A DNA stretch of 64,000 nucleotides from Pseudoduganella guangdongensis (GCF_009857475.1 NZ_WWCJ01000013.1:1-64000), one strand, 5' to 3'. Counted from the first letter of the stretch, positions 42,547-53,621 are shown. Numbers and translations are program-made. The notes: generated from the sequence alone by a model not told the origin.

Positions 42547-42583
42547 CGTGTCAACCTTGGGGTCAGACCCCAAGGTTGACACG
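42547..42583. repeat. Perfect 18-bp inverted repeat with 1-base centre (dispersed-repeat type)
   Basis: CGTGTCAACCTTGGGGTC (42547-42564), centre A (42565), then its exact reverse complement (42566-42583). No T tract follows, and it sits inside an operon between lpxB and rnhB. From memory, the core GGGGTCAGACCCC occurs as a dispersed repeat in related genomes, so I call it a repeat rather than a terminator. Confidence 0.75.
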
Positions 42584-42608
42584 AGCTCTACCGTAGGAAG
42601 AAGAGGCC

Positions 42609-43226
42609 ATGGGCCATCAATCGGGTCTTTTCGACGACCTCCCTTATTCGCTGGAAGAGATCATCTGCGGCGTCGACGAAGCCGGCCGCGGGCCGCTGGC
42701 CGGGCCGGTCTTTGCGGCGGCGGTGATACTGGACCGCGAGCGTCCCATCCCGGGCTTGCGTGATTCCAAGAAACTGAACGAGACGCGGCGCGATGCGCTG
42801 GCGCCGTTGATCCGCGAGCATTCCATCGCATGGGCCGTGGCCAAGGCTTCGGAGGAGGAGATCGACCGCCTCAACATCCTGCAGGCCAGCCTGCTGGCCA
42901 TGAAGCGCGCCGTGTATGCGCTGTCGACCGTGCCGACCCTGGCCCTGATTGACGGCAACAAGTGCCCGGTCATGCGCATCCAGAGCATCGCCATCGTGGA
43001 AGGCGACGACAAGATCGAGGCCATTTCCGCCGCCTCCATCCTGGCCAAGACCGCGCGCGACGCGGCCCTGGTCAAATTGCACAAGAAGTACCCGCAGTAC
43101 GGTTTCGACCAGCACAAAGGCTACGGCACCGCGCTGCACCTGGAGCGCCTGCGCGAGCATGGCCCGTCGGCCGTGCATCGCCGCAGCTTCGCGCCGGTGC
43201 GCGTGCTGCTGGAGAAAGAACAATGA
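42609..43226 (+). CDS. rnhB: Ribonuclease HII
   Basis: The 205-residue enzyme has the RNase HII opening CGVDEAGRGPLAGPV (Asp23, Glu24), the DGNKCP aspartate and the C-terminal ARDAALVKLHKKYPQYGFDQ block. It cuts RNA in DNA-RNA hybrids, including single misincorporated ribonucleotides. It lies in the usual lpxB-rnhB order. AGGAAG lies upstream of the ATG. Its stop overlaps the next start (ATGA). Confidence 0.98.
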   Translation: MGHQSGLFDDLPYSLEEIICGVDEAGRGPLAGPVFAAAVILDRERPIPGLRDSKKLNETRRDALAPLIREHSIAWAVAKASEEEIDRLNILQASLLAMKRAVYALSTVPTLALIDGNKCPVMRIQSIAIVEGDDKIEAISAASILAKTARDAALVKLHKKYPQYGFDQHKGYGTALHLERLREHGPSAVHRRSFAPVRVLLEKEQ

Positions 43227-44008
43227 AACACATCACCTCGCGCGACAACGCGCAATACAAAGAGATCGCCAAGCTGGCCACCAATTCGCAGGCGCGCCGC
43301 AAGGCCGGCCGCAGCCTGCTGGACGGCGTGCACCTGTGCGAAACCTGGCTTGAGCTGCGCGGCCATCCGCTGCAAGCCATCGTGGCCGAGGGCGCGCTGC
43401 AGCACGCCGAAGTCGGCCCTCTGGTGCGCCGCCTGGAGGCCGAACATGCCCACATCCTGTGCCTGCCGGACCAGCTGTACCACGGTATCAGCCAGGTCGA
43501 ACACGGCGTGGGCCTGATGTTCCTGATCGACACGCCGGAAAAGCCGGTGCCGGCCGCCCTGAGCGTCAACGCCGTCCTGCTGGATAATGTGCAGGATCCC
43601 GGCAACGTCGGCTCCATCCTGCGCAGCGCGGCCGCCGCCGGCGTCAAGGAAGTGTATTGCGCCCCCGGCACCGCCTTCTGCTGGTCGCCCAAGGTGCTGC
43701 GCGCCGCCATGGGCGCCCACTTCGTGCTGGATATCTACGAGAACGTCGACCTGGCCGCCCTGCAAGCCGGCGCCGGCATCGCCACCCTGGCCACCAGCGG
43801 CTACGCGGCCGAGCAGCTCTACCAGCTGGACCTGAAACGCCCGGTCGCCTGGATTTTCGGGCACGAAGGGCAGGGCGTGTCGGATGCCCTGCTGAGTGGC
43901 GCCAGCCATCGCGTGCTGGTGCCACACTTGGGTAAAGTCGAGTCGCTGAACGTTGCCGCCTGCGCGGCAGTATGCTTTTTCGAACAAGTCAGGCAAAATC
44001 TGGGTTAA
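43223..44008 (+). CDS. TrmH/SpoU-family RNA 2'-O-methyltransferase
   Basis: The 261-residue protein has an N-terminal L7Ae-like substrate domain (ITSRDNAQYKEIAKLATNSQ) and a SPOUT domain with the three motifs NPGNVGSILRSAAAAG (preceded by DNVQD), IFGHEGQGVS and VESLNVAACAAVCFFEQ. It probably methylates a ribose in 23S rRNA or tRNA; RlmB-like use is likely but not proven. It starts at 43223, overlapping rnhB by 4 bases. Confidence 0.92.
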   Translation: MKHITSRDNAQYKEIAKLATNSQARRKAGRSLLDGVHLCETWLELRGHPLQAIVAEGALQHAEVGPLVRRLEAEHAHILCLPDQLYHGISQVEHGVGLMFLIDTPEKPVPAALSVNAVLLDNVQDPGNVGSILRSAAAAGVKEVYCAPGTAFCWSPKVLRAAMGAHFVLDIYENVDLAALQAGAGIATLATSGYAAEQLYQLDLKRPVAWIFGHEGQGVSDALLSGASHRVLVPHLGKVESLNVAACAAVCFFEQVRQNLG

Positions 44009-44036
44009 GAATAATATTCAGATTGGAATAGGTGTT

Positions 44037-45236
44037 ATGGAAATTGCAAGCATGCATTTCCTGGTAGCCGAAGGCGAACCTGTCCAGCGCGAGCTCCTGG
44101 TTGGTATGTTGCGTCACCTGGGCGCCCAGCACATCACGACGGCGTCGGATGGCTTGAGCGCCTTGCGCCTGCTTGAAATCGGCCTGACCCCACCGGTCAA
44201 CATCGCCTTGATGGACTTGTCCCTGCCCGGCATGGATGGCCTGGAGGTGATCCGCCGCCTGGCCGAAGTCGATTGCCGCGTCGGCATCATCGTCATCGGC
44301 GCGTACAGCGCCGACGTACTGTTCTCGGTCGAGACCATGGCCGAAGCCTATGGCGTGGACATGCTGGGCAGCTCGGCCAAGCCACTCAGCTCCGCGCGCC
44401 TGCAGGAGCTGCTGGCCCATTACAGCGAGCCTTCCACCGAGCCGCAGCCGGAGCCTGAGATCCCCGAGTTCACCTTCGCCGAAGTCGGGCGCGGCCTGCA
44501 GGCGCGCGAATTCGATCCCTTCTTCCAGCCCAAGATCGAACTGGAGACCGGCGCCGTGAAGGGGCTGGAAATGTTCGCGCGCTGGCGCCACCCGCAGCAC
44601 GGCGTGCTGGGCCCGGCCGCCTTTGTGCCGGTGCTGGAAAGCGTGCGCCGCATCGATTTCCTCGACTGGAGCATGATCGAAAAATCGGTGGCCGCCTGCC
44701 GCAACCTGCATGACAAGGGCATTCCGATCTCGTTCTCGATCAATGTCGATCCAAGCACGCTGGCGCACCCGCAATTCATTGCCCAGATCACCGCTTGCCT
44801 GGAGCGCCACCGCATCCTGCCCGACTACATCACCTTCGAGATCACGGAATCGTCGGTGCTGACCACCAATCCGCACTTCCTGGAACGCCTGCTGCGTCTG
44901 CGCATGATGGGTTTTGGCCTGGCCATCGACGATTACGGCACCGGGCGCTCCAACCTGCAGCTGCTGGCCGCCATCCCGTTCTCCGAACTGAAGATCGACC
45001 GCAGCTTTGTGGACGGCGCCTCGCGCAAGCGCGCCATCAGCACCGTGCTGAAGTCCTATCTTGGCCTGGCACGCAGCCTGTCGCGCCAGGCCTGCGCCGT
45101 GGGCGTGGAGACCAAGCAGGATTGGGACTTCCTGCAAGACCTGGGCTGCACCTACGCCCAGGGCTACTACATCGCCAGCCCGATGCCGGTGGAAGACATT
45201 CCAGGCTGGCTACACGACTGGAAGCACTTCTTCTGA
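44037..45236 (+). CDS. Response-regulator receiver protein with C-terminal EAL domain
   Basis: The 399-residue protein has a receiver domain (phospho-acceptor Asp60 in ALMDLSLPGMDG, Lys115 in SSAKPL), an acidic Pro/Glu linker (131-144) and an EAL domain. The EAL motif itself is changed to EMF (Glu178 kept). The other metal and catalytic positions look intact: Asn236, Glu268, Asp298-Asp299 (IDDYGTGRSN), Lys319, Glu358, and QGY at 375-377. It may therefore hydrolyse c-di-GMP under phosphorylation control. No cognate kinase is adjacent. The start could also be the second ATG, 15 bases downstream. Confidence 0.9.
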   Translation: MEIASMHFLVAEGEPVQRELLVGMLRHLGAQHITTASDGLSALRLLEIGLTPPVNIALMDLSLPGMDGLEVIRRLAEVDCRVGIIVIGAYSADVLFSVETMAEAYGVDMLGSSAKPLSSARLQELLAHYSEPSTEPQPEPEIPEFTFAEVGRGLQAREFDPFFQPKIELETGAVKGLEMFARWRHPQHGVLGPAAFVPVLESVRRIDFLDWSMIEKSVAACRNLHDKGIPISFSINVDPSTLAHPQFIAQITACLERHRILPDYITFEITESSVLTTNPHFLERLLRLRMMGFGLAIDDYGTGRSNLQLLAAIPFSELKIDRSFVDGASRKRAISTVLKSYLGLARSLSRQACAVGVETKQDWDFLQDLGCTYAQGYYIASPMPVEDIPGWLHDWKHFF

Positions 45237-45292
45237 GTCCGCGCGCCACCGCTCCGCGCCGCAAGCGCCGGCTGCTGGCCGCTGCCGCGCTC

Positions 45293-46096
45293 ATGGTCGC
45301 CGCGCTGGGCGGCGCCCTGGCCGCCACGCCGGCCGGCAAGTTCGCCTATTACGGCGCGCGCGCCTGGCTGGCCGATACCTCGCAGTTTCACGCCTGCACG
45401 CCCGATCCGCGCCTCCTGTGCGAACCTGGCGCGGAAGCGGCCGCCAAGGCCATAGCGCCGTTGCTGCCGGCAGCGGTGGCGCGGGTGGAGGCAGCCTTCC
45501 GCATGCCGTTCACCCACGACGTCCGCATGTTCGTCTACGCCACGCCGGAGAGTTTTGCCCTGCATTCCGGTGTTGCGCCGCGCGCAGCGGGGGCCGTATC
45601 GCTCGGCGTGGTCCACCTTGCCCCGCGCCTGGGCGCAGCCACCGCGCGCGAAGCCGCCATCATCACGCACGAACTGGCCCACCTGCACCTGATCCAGCGC
45701 ATCGGTGTGACGGGCATTGGCAAGCTGCCGAACTGGCTGTGGGAGGGATTGCCGACTTACTTGTCCGGCGGCGGCGGCGCCGGCGGCGTGACGGCCGAGA
45801 ACGCGGCCTACGCCATCGCGCACGGCAAACACTTCACGCCAGAGGCGAGCGCCTCGCTGCTGTTCCCGAAATCGGCGCAAACCTACGGCGTCGAGCACGC
45901 CATGTACTACCGCCAGGCCGCGCTGCTGCTGGAATGGATGGACCGCAAAGACCCGGCAGCCTTTAAGCGCATGCTGGCCGCACTGGGCCAGGGCGCCACG
46001 TTGGAGGAGGCGCTGGCCGCCAGCTACGGCCAGCCGATGGAGGCGCTGTGGCGCGCCTTCCGTGCCGAACTCAGTACACCGAACGGTTCGGCTTGA
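45293..46096 (+). CDS. HExxH peptidase-like exported protein (peptidase MA-like)
   Basis: The protein has a zinc-protease signature, ITHELAH (His126, Glu127, His130 counted from the ATG at 45293), and a downstream glutamate in WEGLPTYLSGG (Glu151), like gluzincins. The N-terminus carries a hydrophobic stretch. The start is uncertain: the first ATG is at 45293, but the frame is coding-like back to 45233 and includes an Arg-rich stretch before the hydrophobic segment (RRKRRLLAAAALM), giving a better signal anchor. No ATG, GTG or TTG exists there; only CTG. The 3' end overlaps ppsR by 26 bases. Substrate unknown. Confidence 0.75.
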   Translation: MVAALGGALAATPAGKFAYYGARAWLADTSQFHACTPDPRLLCEPGAEAAAKAIAPLLPAAVARVEAAFRMPFTHDVRMFVYATPESFALHSGVAPRAAGAVSLGVVHLAPRLGAATAREAAIITHELAHLHLIQRIGVTGIGKLPNWLWEGLPTYLSGGGGAGGVTAENAAYAIAHGKHFTPEASASLLFPKSAQTYGVEHAMYYRQAALLLEWMDRKDPAAFKRMLAALGQGATLEEALAASYGQPMEALWRAFRAELSTPNGSA

Positions 46097-46919
46097 TCTC
46101 TTGCAGGATGGTGGTCGAGATTTCCTCGATCGACTTGGTGGTGGAGGACAGCCAGCGGATGCCCTCGCGGCGCATCATCGCCTCCGCCTCGTTCACCTCA
46201 TAGCGGCAATTCTCCAGCGACGCGTACTTGGAGCCGGCGCGGCGCTCGTTGCGGATTTCGGACAGGCGCTGCGGCTCGATGCTCAGGCCGAAAATCTTCG
46301 ACTTGAAGGCATACAGCGCCGATGGCAGCTTGCCGCGCTCGAAATCGTCCGGGATCAGTGGATAATTGGCCGCTTTCACGCCGTACTGCATGGCCAGATA
46401 CAGCGAAGTCGGGGTCTTGCCCGAGCGCGACACGCCGACCAGGATCACGTCGGCCGACGACAGGTTCTTATTGGACTGCCCGTCGTCGTGCGCCAGCGAG
46501 AAGTTGATCGCCTCGATACGGTTCTTATACTCCTCGCTGTCCACCACATTGTGCGAACGGCCGATGGTATGGGTCGATTTGACGCCCAGTTCCTGCTCCA
46601 GCGGCGAGACGAAAGTCTGGATCAGGTCCATATGCATGGCATTGGCGCGCTGGATCACTTCCGACAGCTCGGTCTTCACCAGGGTCGAGAAAACGATAGG
46701 TTTGGTGCCATCGTCGGCCGCCACCTCGTTAATTTTGCGCACCGCATCATAGGCTTTGTCGCAGGTATCGATGAAGGGCAGGCGCACCTGGCGGAATTTC
46801 AGGTCGAACTGGGTCAGCACCGAGTGGCCGAAGGTTTCTGCCGTGATCCCGGTGCCATCTGAGACGAAAAAGACGGTACGGAAGGAGGAGGGCAGGTCGG
46901 GGCGTTGTTCTTGTGGCAT
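46071..46919 (-). CDS. ppsR: PEP synthase regulatory protein (kinase/pyrophosphorylase, PSRP)
   Basis: The 282-residue DUF299 protein begins MPQEQRPDLPSSFRTVFFVS, has the SDGTGITAETFG motif and the P-loop GVSRSGKTPTS (162-172). PSRP inactivates PEP synthase by ADP-dependent phosphorylation of a threonine and reactivates it by phosphate-dependent removal. It is divergent from its target ppsA across 153 bp. The usual GGAGG is absent; a TTG three bases upstream of the ATG might also be used. Confidence 0.96.
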   Translation of the reverse strand: MPQEQRPDLPSSFRTVFFVSDGTGITAETFGHSVLTQFDLKFRQVRLPFIDTCDKAYDAVRKINEVAADDGTKPIVFSTLVKTELSEVIQRANAMHMDLIQTFVSPLEQELGVKSTHTIGRSHNVVDSEEYKNRIEAINFSLAHDDGQSNKNLSSADVILVGVSRSGKTPTSLYLAMQYGVKAANYPLIPDDFERGKLPSALYAFKSKIFGLSIEPQRLSEIRNERRAGSKYASLENCRYEVNEAEAMMRREGIRWLSSTTKSIEEISTTILQEIKPNRSVY

Positions 46920-47072
46920 CAAAAAAGCTTTTCCAATGGATGAATCGTCAATTTCCGTCGCAGGCTGTAAAATGCTTGCCAACAGTAAGATTGTGCTGCA
47001 CGGCGCCAAGAATGACAAGAACGATGCCGCGCGCACCTGCGTAAAGATTTTTATCATCAAAAAGGTGTCTTT

Positions 47073-49502
<2,430 letters not shown>

Positions 49503-49528
49503 AGTAACGATAAGCCTCGTTGCTTGAA

Positions 49529-49561
49529 CCCCTGTGGCCTTATCGGCGACAGGGGTTTTTT
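49529..49561 (+). terminator. Rho-independent terminator after ppsA
   Basis: CCCCTGT (49529-49535) pairs with ACAGGGG (49549-49555), extended by flanking AA/TT. An inner GCC/GGC pair shortens the loop, and the stem runs into TTTTTT. Confidence 0.9.
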
Positions 49562-49577
49562 ATTTTTGGAGGTTGGA

Positions 49578-49997
49578 ATGGCGGATTGGATGATGTGGGC
49601 GGTCGGCGCGGGCGTGCTGGTCGCACTGGAGCTGTTTATCGGCACCTTTTACCTGCTGATGATCGCGATTGGTTTTGGGGCCGGCGCCTTGACCGCGCTG
49701 GCGCGCGTCGATATGCCGGGGCAGCTGCTGGTGGCGGCGCTGGTAGCCGCAGTCGCCACCTTGCTGCTGCGCCGCAGCCGCTTTGGCAAGACGGCACAGC
49801 CGCGCACGGAAGCCAACCCCGACGTCAACCTCGACATCGGCCAAAGCGTGAGCGTAGCGGCCTGGCAGGACGGCGCAGCGCGGGTGATGTATCGCGGCGC
49901 GCTGTGGGATGTGGAACTGGCGCCGGGCGAAGCTGCAGCGCCGGGCGTATTCAAGATCCGCGAAGTTCGCGGCAGCCGGCTGATCGTCGGCGCTTAA
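49578..49997 (+). CDS. NfeD-family membrane protein
   Basis: The 139-residue protein has two to three N-terminal spans (VLVALELFIGTFYLLMIAIG) and a C-terminal OB-fold (GQSVSVAAWQDGAARVMYRG). NfeD proteins partner with SPFH/stomatin proteins, and the next gene is exactly that. GGAGG lies 5 bases before the ATG at 49578. A TTG at 49524 also opens the frame but lies before the ppsA terminator. Confidence 0.9.
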   Translation: MADWMMWAVGAGVLVALELFIGTFYLLMIAIGFGAGALTALARVDMPGQLLVAALVAAVATLLLRRSRFGKTAQPRTEANPDVNLDIGQSVSVAAWQDGAARVMYRGALWDVELAPGEAAAPGVFKIREVRGSRLIVGA

Positions 49998-50011
49998 CAA
50001 GGAGAGTATGT

Positions 50012-50932
50012 ATGGATATCAGTTTTGGCACCGTCACGATGGTGGTTTTCATCGTCGCCCTGGTCTTTGTGTTCAAGACCATCAACGTGGTGCCGCAGCA
50101 GCACGCATGGGTGGTTGAGCGGCTTGGCAAGTACCACGCCACGCTCGGCCCAGGCTTGAATATCGTGGTGCCGTTCGTCGATCGCGTCGCCTATAAGCAC
50201 GTGCTGAAAGAGATTCCGCTCGACGTGCCGTCCCAGGTCTGCATCACCAAGGACAATACGCAGCTGCAGGTGGACGGCATTTTGTACTTCCAGGTGACGG
50301 ACGCGATGCGCGCGTCGTACGGCTCCACCAACTATGTGGCCGCGATCACGCAACTGGCGCAAACCACCTTGCGTTCGGTGATTGGCCGCATGGAGCTGGA
50401 TAAGACGTTCGAAGAGCGCGATCACATCAACACCACGGTGGTCAATGCGATTGACGAATCGGCCGCCAACTGGGGCGTAAAGGTGCTGCGCTACGAGATC
50501 AAGGACCTGACCCCGCCGCAGGAAATCCTGCACGCCATGCAGGCCCAGATCACCGCCGAACGCGGCAAGCGCGCCCTGATCGCCGCCTCCGAAGGCCGCA
50601 AGCAGGAGCAGATCAACATCGCCACCGGCGAGCGCGAAGCCTCGATTGCCCGCTCCGAAGGCGACAAGCAAGCCGCCATCAACCGCGCGCAAGGCGAGGC
50701 CGCCGCAATCCTCGCCATTGCCGAAGCGACCGCCGGCGCGCTGCAGCAGGTTGGCCTCGCGATCCAGCAGCCAGGCGGCGAAGCGGCGGTGAACCTGAAA
50801 GTGGCCGAGCAGTATGTGGAAGCCTTCGGCCAGCTCGCCAAGACCAACAACAGCTTGATCGTCCCGGCCAATGTGGGCGACATGAGCAGCCTGATCGCCA
50901 CCGCCCTGCAAGTCGTCAAAACCCAAAAATAA
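50012..50932 (+). CDS. SPFH/Band 7 (stomatin, paraslipin, QmcA-like) protein
   Basis: The 306-residue protein has one N-terminal span (VTMVVFIVALVFVFKTI), the band-7 domain (VVPQQHAWVVERLGKYHATL) and a long Ala/Glu/Arg coiled coil (GEREASIARSEGDKQAAINR). It should form membrane-bound oligomers that organise proteases or lipids. It starts at 50012 after GGAG with 7-base spacing, 14 bases after nfeD, so the two form an operon. An overlapping out-of-frame ATG at 50008 is not used. Confidence 0.94.
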   Translation: MDISFGTVTMVVFIVALVFVFKTINVVPQQHAWVVERLGKYHATLGPGLNIVVPFVDRVAYKHVLKEIPLDVPSQVCITKDNTQLQVDGILYFQVTDAMRASYGSTNYVAAITQLAQTTLRSVIGRMELDKTFEERDHINTTVVNAIDESAANWGVKVLRYEIKDLTPPQEILHAMQAQITAERGKRALIAASEGRKQEQINIATGEREASIARSEGDKQAAINRAQGEAAAILAIAEATAGALQQVGLAIQQPGGEAAVNLKVAEQYVEAFGQLAKTNNSLIVPANVGDMSSLIATALQVVKTQK

Positions 50933-50976
50933 GCACGGGCGGTACAATTGCGTCATATATTGATTGGGAGGCGCTT

Positions 50977-51396
50977 GTGGGAACCTGGGCTATTGGACCG
51001 TACGGCAATGACTTTGCGCAGGATTGGGTGGAGGATTTGCAAGAGTCGAAGGACCTCTATTTTATCGAGGACACCTTGAATAACGTGCTGCAGGCGGAAA
51101 CGACCGAGTACCTGGAGGCGCCCTTCGGCGCGGAGGCGCTGGCGGCGGTGGATACCTGGGCGCGTTTGCTGGGCAAGGGCGGTGCGGCCGACGAGGACTC
51201 CGAACGCGTCGATGCCTGGGTGGCGGATGTGCTGCCCAAGTTCAAGCCTCGCGCCGATATCGGCGAGAAGGCGCTGCGCGTCCTGGCGCTGGTGCTGTCC
51301 GAGGGCTCGGAGTTGCGCGAGCTTTGGCAGGATAGCGAGCATTACGCAGAATGGCGCGCTTCCGTCGAGGAACTGCAGCGCAGGCTGTCGGCATGA
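50977..51396 (+). CDS. DUF4259 domain protein
   Basis: The 139-residue protein begins MGTWAIGPYGNDFAQDWVED, the typical DUF4259 opening. The rest is acidic and helical. It starts with GTG at 50977 after GGGAGG. Its stop overlaps the next start (ATGA), so the following exported protein is coupled to it. Function is unknown. Confidence 0.85.
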   Translation: MGTWAIGPYGNDFAQDWVEDLQESKDLYFIEDTLNNVLQAETTEYLEAPFGAEALAAVDTWARLLGKGGAADEDSERVDAWVADVLPKFKPRADIGEKALRVLALVLSEGSELRELWQDSEHYAEWRASVEELQRRLSA

Positions 51397-52535
51397 TGCG
51401 TCGGCCTGCTGCGCGCTTGTTCCTCGCCAGCTCGGCCTTGCTGGCACTTGCCGCGCTGGCGCCCGTAACCGCCTTGGCCCAGGCGGGGCAAGCTTCCGCC
51501 ATGCAGGGTGGCGCTGCCGCTCCCGATGCGGCGCTGGCGGCGCGCATAGCCGCCATCCGCGCCATGCCGCCTGCTGCCAACGCGGCGGAAGTGGGCGCCC
51601 AGCGCGTGGAGCTGAACGCCGCCTGGCGGCTGTTCGGCATTTACCGGGATGACGCGGTGCCGCTGCTGCGGCGCGAACTCAGCGCTGAGTTGCGGGCAAA
51701 GCGGCCGAGCCCCCAGCTTTTGCTGGATGCGGCGTGCTTCCTGCTGGCCTATGGCGCCGAAGCGGATCGCGCCCTGGCCTTGCAGGCCGCATTGCTGCTG
51801 CCGCCCGACGTTGCGCTGGATGGTCCCCAATTATTCCGCCTTGTGCATGTGGCAGCCGCCAGCCGCGACCCGCGCCTGCTGCCCTTGATTGACCGCGCGT
51901 TCCTGCGCAGCCCCGTGACGCTGCCGCTGCCGCAGCAGGGTGCCTCCATCGATGAAAACGGCTTGCGCGTGCTGTTGTATGGCCGTTTTGGCGCCGCCGG
52001 CGAACGCCACCTGCAGCCTTTCCTGAAGGACGAGGCGCTGGCCAAGCCCGTGCTTGATGTGCTGCTGCTGGTCGGCGGATCTGATAGCCTGCCTGCCGTA
52101 CTGCCTTTGCTGCGCAGCGCCGATATCGAAGTGCTCACCCGCGCGGCGACCTTCCTCATGCGCGCAGGCGGGCCGCAGGGACGCCAGGCGTTGCTTGCCC
52201 TGCCGACGCAGGGCTTGTCGAAGGATGCGCTGGAATTCCTCGATCCGCTGCGTGAACAATTGGCGCGCCAGCCAGCGCCCGGTGGCGCCGTAGGGCAGTC
52301 CGCCGCAACCGACGCCCAGGTGCGGGACCTGCTGGACGCCTTGGAGCGTGCCGATGAGCGCGAGCCGGCGGTCGACCACGCGGCCATCCTGCGATCTTCC
52401 CTGCCCAAGCAGGAGCTGCTGGAGCGCCTTTCCCGTATCCGTGAGCGCAGCTTGGGGCGCGCCACCAACGACAGCCTGGCCCTTGTCGAGACCACTGCTG
52501 CGCTGATCAACGCGGTGCGCTACCGCGAGCAATAG
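51393..52535 (+). CDS. Exported alpha-helical (HEAT-like) protein, unknown
   Basis: The 380-residue protein has a signal peptide (MMRRPAARLFLASSALLALA ... ALAQA). After that it consists of amphipathic helices with a repeat feel (LLDAACFLLAYGAEADRALA, VLDVLLLVGGSDSLPAVLPL), compatible with HEAT or Sel1-type solenoids. No catalytic motif is visible. It is coupled to the DUF4259 gene by a 4-base overlap, and a DUF1272 gene follows 14 bases later. Confidence 0.7.
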   Translation: MMRRPAARLFLASSALLALAALAPVTALAQAGQASAMQGGAAAPDAALAARIAAIRAMPPAANAAEVGAQRVELNAAWRLFGIYRDDAVPLLRRELSAELRAKRPSPQLLLDAACFLLAYGAEADRALALQAALLLPPDVALDGPQLFRLVHVAAASRDPRLLPLIDRAFLRSPVTLPLPQQGASIDENGLRVLLYGRFGAAGERHLQPFLKDEALAKPVLDVLLLVGGSDSLPAVLPLLRSADIEVLTRAATFLMRAGGPQGRQALLALPTQGLSKDALEFLDPLREQLARQPAPGGAVGQSAATDAQVRDLLDALERADEREPAVDHAAILRSSLPKQELLERLSRIRERSLGRATNDSLALVETTAALINAVRYREQ

Positions 52536-52549
52536 GAGACATACGAATC

Positions 52550-52798
52550 ATGCTGCAAATGCGACCTAACTGCGAATGCTGCAATAAGGACCTGCCGCCC
52601 GGTGCGCAGGATGCTTTAATCTGCTCTTTCGAGTGCACATTCTGCGCCGATTGCGCCAATGAAAAGCTGCACGGCAAATGCCCGAACTGTGGCGGCGATT
52701 TCGCGCCGCGCCCGACGCGCGCGGCGGCCAAACTGGAAAAGTATCCGGCCTCCACGGAACGGATCTTCAAGCCAAATGGCTGCGCTGGCGTCGACTGA
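52550..52798 (+). CDS. DUF1272 zinc-ribbon protein
   Basis: The 82-residue protein has four Cys pairs (CECC, CSFECTFC, CADC, CPNCGG), typical of DUF1272, probably binding two zinc ions. Function is unknown. Its last 23 bases overlap the sirtuin gene in another frame, so the two are likely translated together. Confidence 0.9.
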   Translation: MLQMRPNCECCNKDLPPGAQDALICSFECTFCADCANEKLHGKCPNCGGDFAPRPTRAAAKLEKYPASTERIFKPNGCAGVD

Positions 52799-53621
52799 AG
52801 AGGGGCTGGCCGGTTTCCTGGCCAGGCACAGCCGGGTGCTGGTGCTGACCGGGGCGGGCTTGAGCACCGCCTCCGGCATCCCCGGCTATCGGGATAAGGA
52901 CGGCGTACGGCGCGGGCGCACGCCGATCCAAGGGCCCGAGTTCCGCCGTTCCGACGCGGTGCGCCGCCGCTATTGGGCGCGCAGCATGGTGGGCTGGCCG
53001 ACCATGTCGCGCGCCGAGCCGAACGCGGGCCACCGTGCCATCGCGCAGCTGGAGGCCAACGGCCATGTGGCCAGCGTTATCACGCAGAACGTGGATGGGC
53101 TGCACCAGCGCGCCGGCAGCAAACGGCTCATCGAGCTGCATGGCAACCTGCATCATGTGATCTGCCTTGACTGCCATGCGCGCTACTCGCGCGCCAGTTT
53201 GCAGCCGCAGCTTGAGCGCGCTAATCCCGCGCTGGCCAGCGCGCTGGCGCAGCCGCTGCCGGACGGCGATGCGGCGGTGGAGCCGGACGCGCTGGAGGAC
53301 TTCCACGCGCCGCAATGCGTCGCCTGCGGCGGGGTGCTGAAGCCGGATGTGGTGTTCTTTGGCGATAACGTGCCTGCCGAGCGCACGACGCTTGCGCTGG
53401 CGGAAATGGAAGCGGCCGATGCGTTGCTGGTCGTCGGTTCGTCGCTGATGGTGTTTTCCGGCTACCGCTTCTGCCGCATGGCGGCAGCGGCGGGCAAGCC
53501 GATTGCTGCCATCAACGCGGGCATGACCCGCGCCGATGACTTGTTGTCGCTCAAGCTGGAATTGCCGGCGCAGGAAGTCTTGCCGCGTCTGGTGGACTTG
53601 CTCAGCGCCCCATCAGCATAG
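52776..53621 (+). CDS. Sir2-family NAD-dependent protein deacylase
   Basis: The 281-residue sirtuin has the NAD motifs GAGLSTASGIPGYRD (26-40) and TQNVDGLHQRAGS (103-115), catalytic His122 (LHGNLH), zinc Cys130/133 and 181/184, and GSSLMVFSGYR. The GIPGYRD variant and long zinc-loop spacing resemble SIRT4-like class II enzymes, so deacylation other than acetyl removal is possible. The ATG at 52776 lies inside the DUF1272 gene. The 3' end overlaps the FlgO-like gene by 20 bases. Confidence 0.92.
   Translation: MAALASTEEGLAGFLARHSRVLVLTGAGLSTASGIPGYRDKDGVRRGRTPIQGPEFRRSDAVRRRYWARSMVGWPTMSRAEPNAGHRAIAQLEANGHVASVITQNVDGLHQRAGSKRLIELHGNLHHVICLDCHARYSRASLQPQLERANPALASALAQPLPDGDAAVEPDALEDFHAPQCVACGGVLKPDVVFFGDNVPAERTTLALAEMEAADALLVVGSSLMVFSGYRFCRMAAAAGKPIAAINAGMTRADDLLSLKLELPAQEVLPRLVDLLSAPSA

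Noticed and set aside
42547..42583. Palindrome as a Rho-independent terminator
   Set aside because: No T tract on either strand, and the operon continues into rnhB.
49524..49577. TTG start giving a longer NfeD protein
   Set aside because: It lies before the ppsA terminator, while the ATG at 49578 has GGAGG at good spacing.
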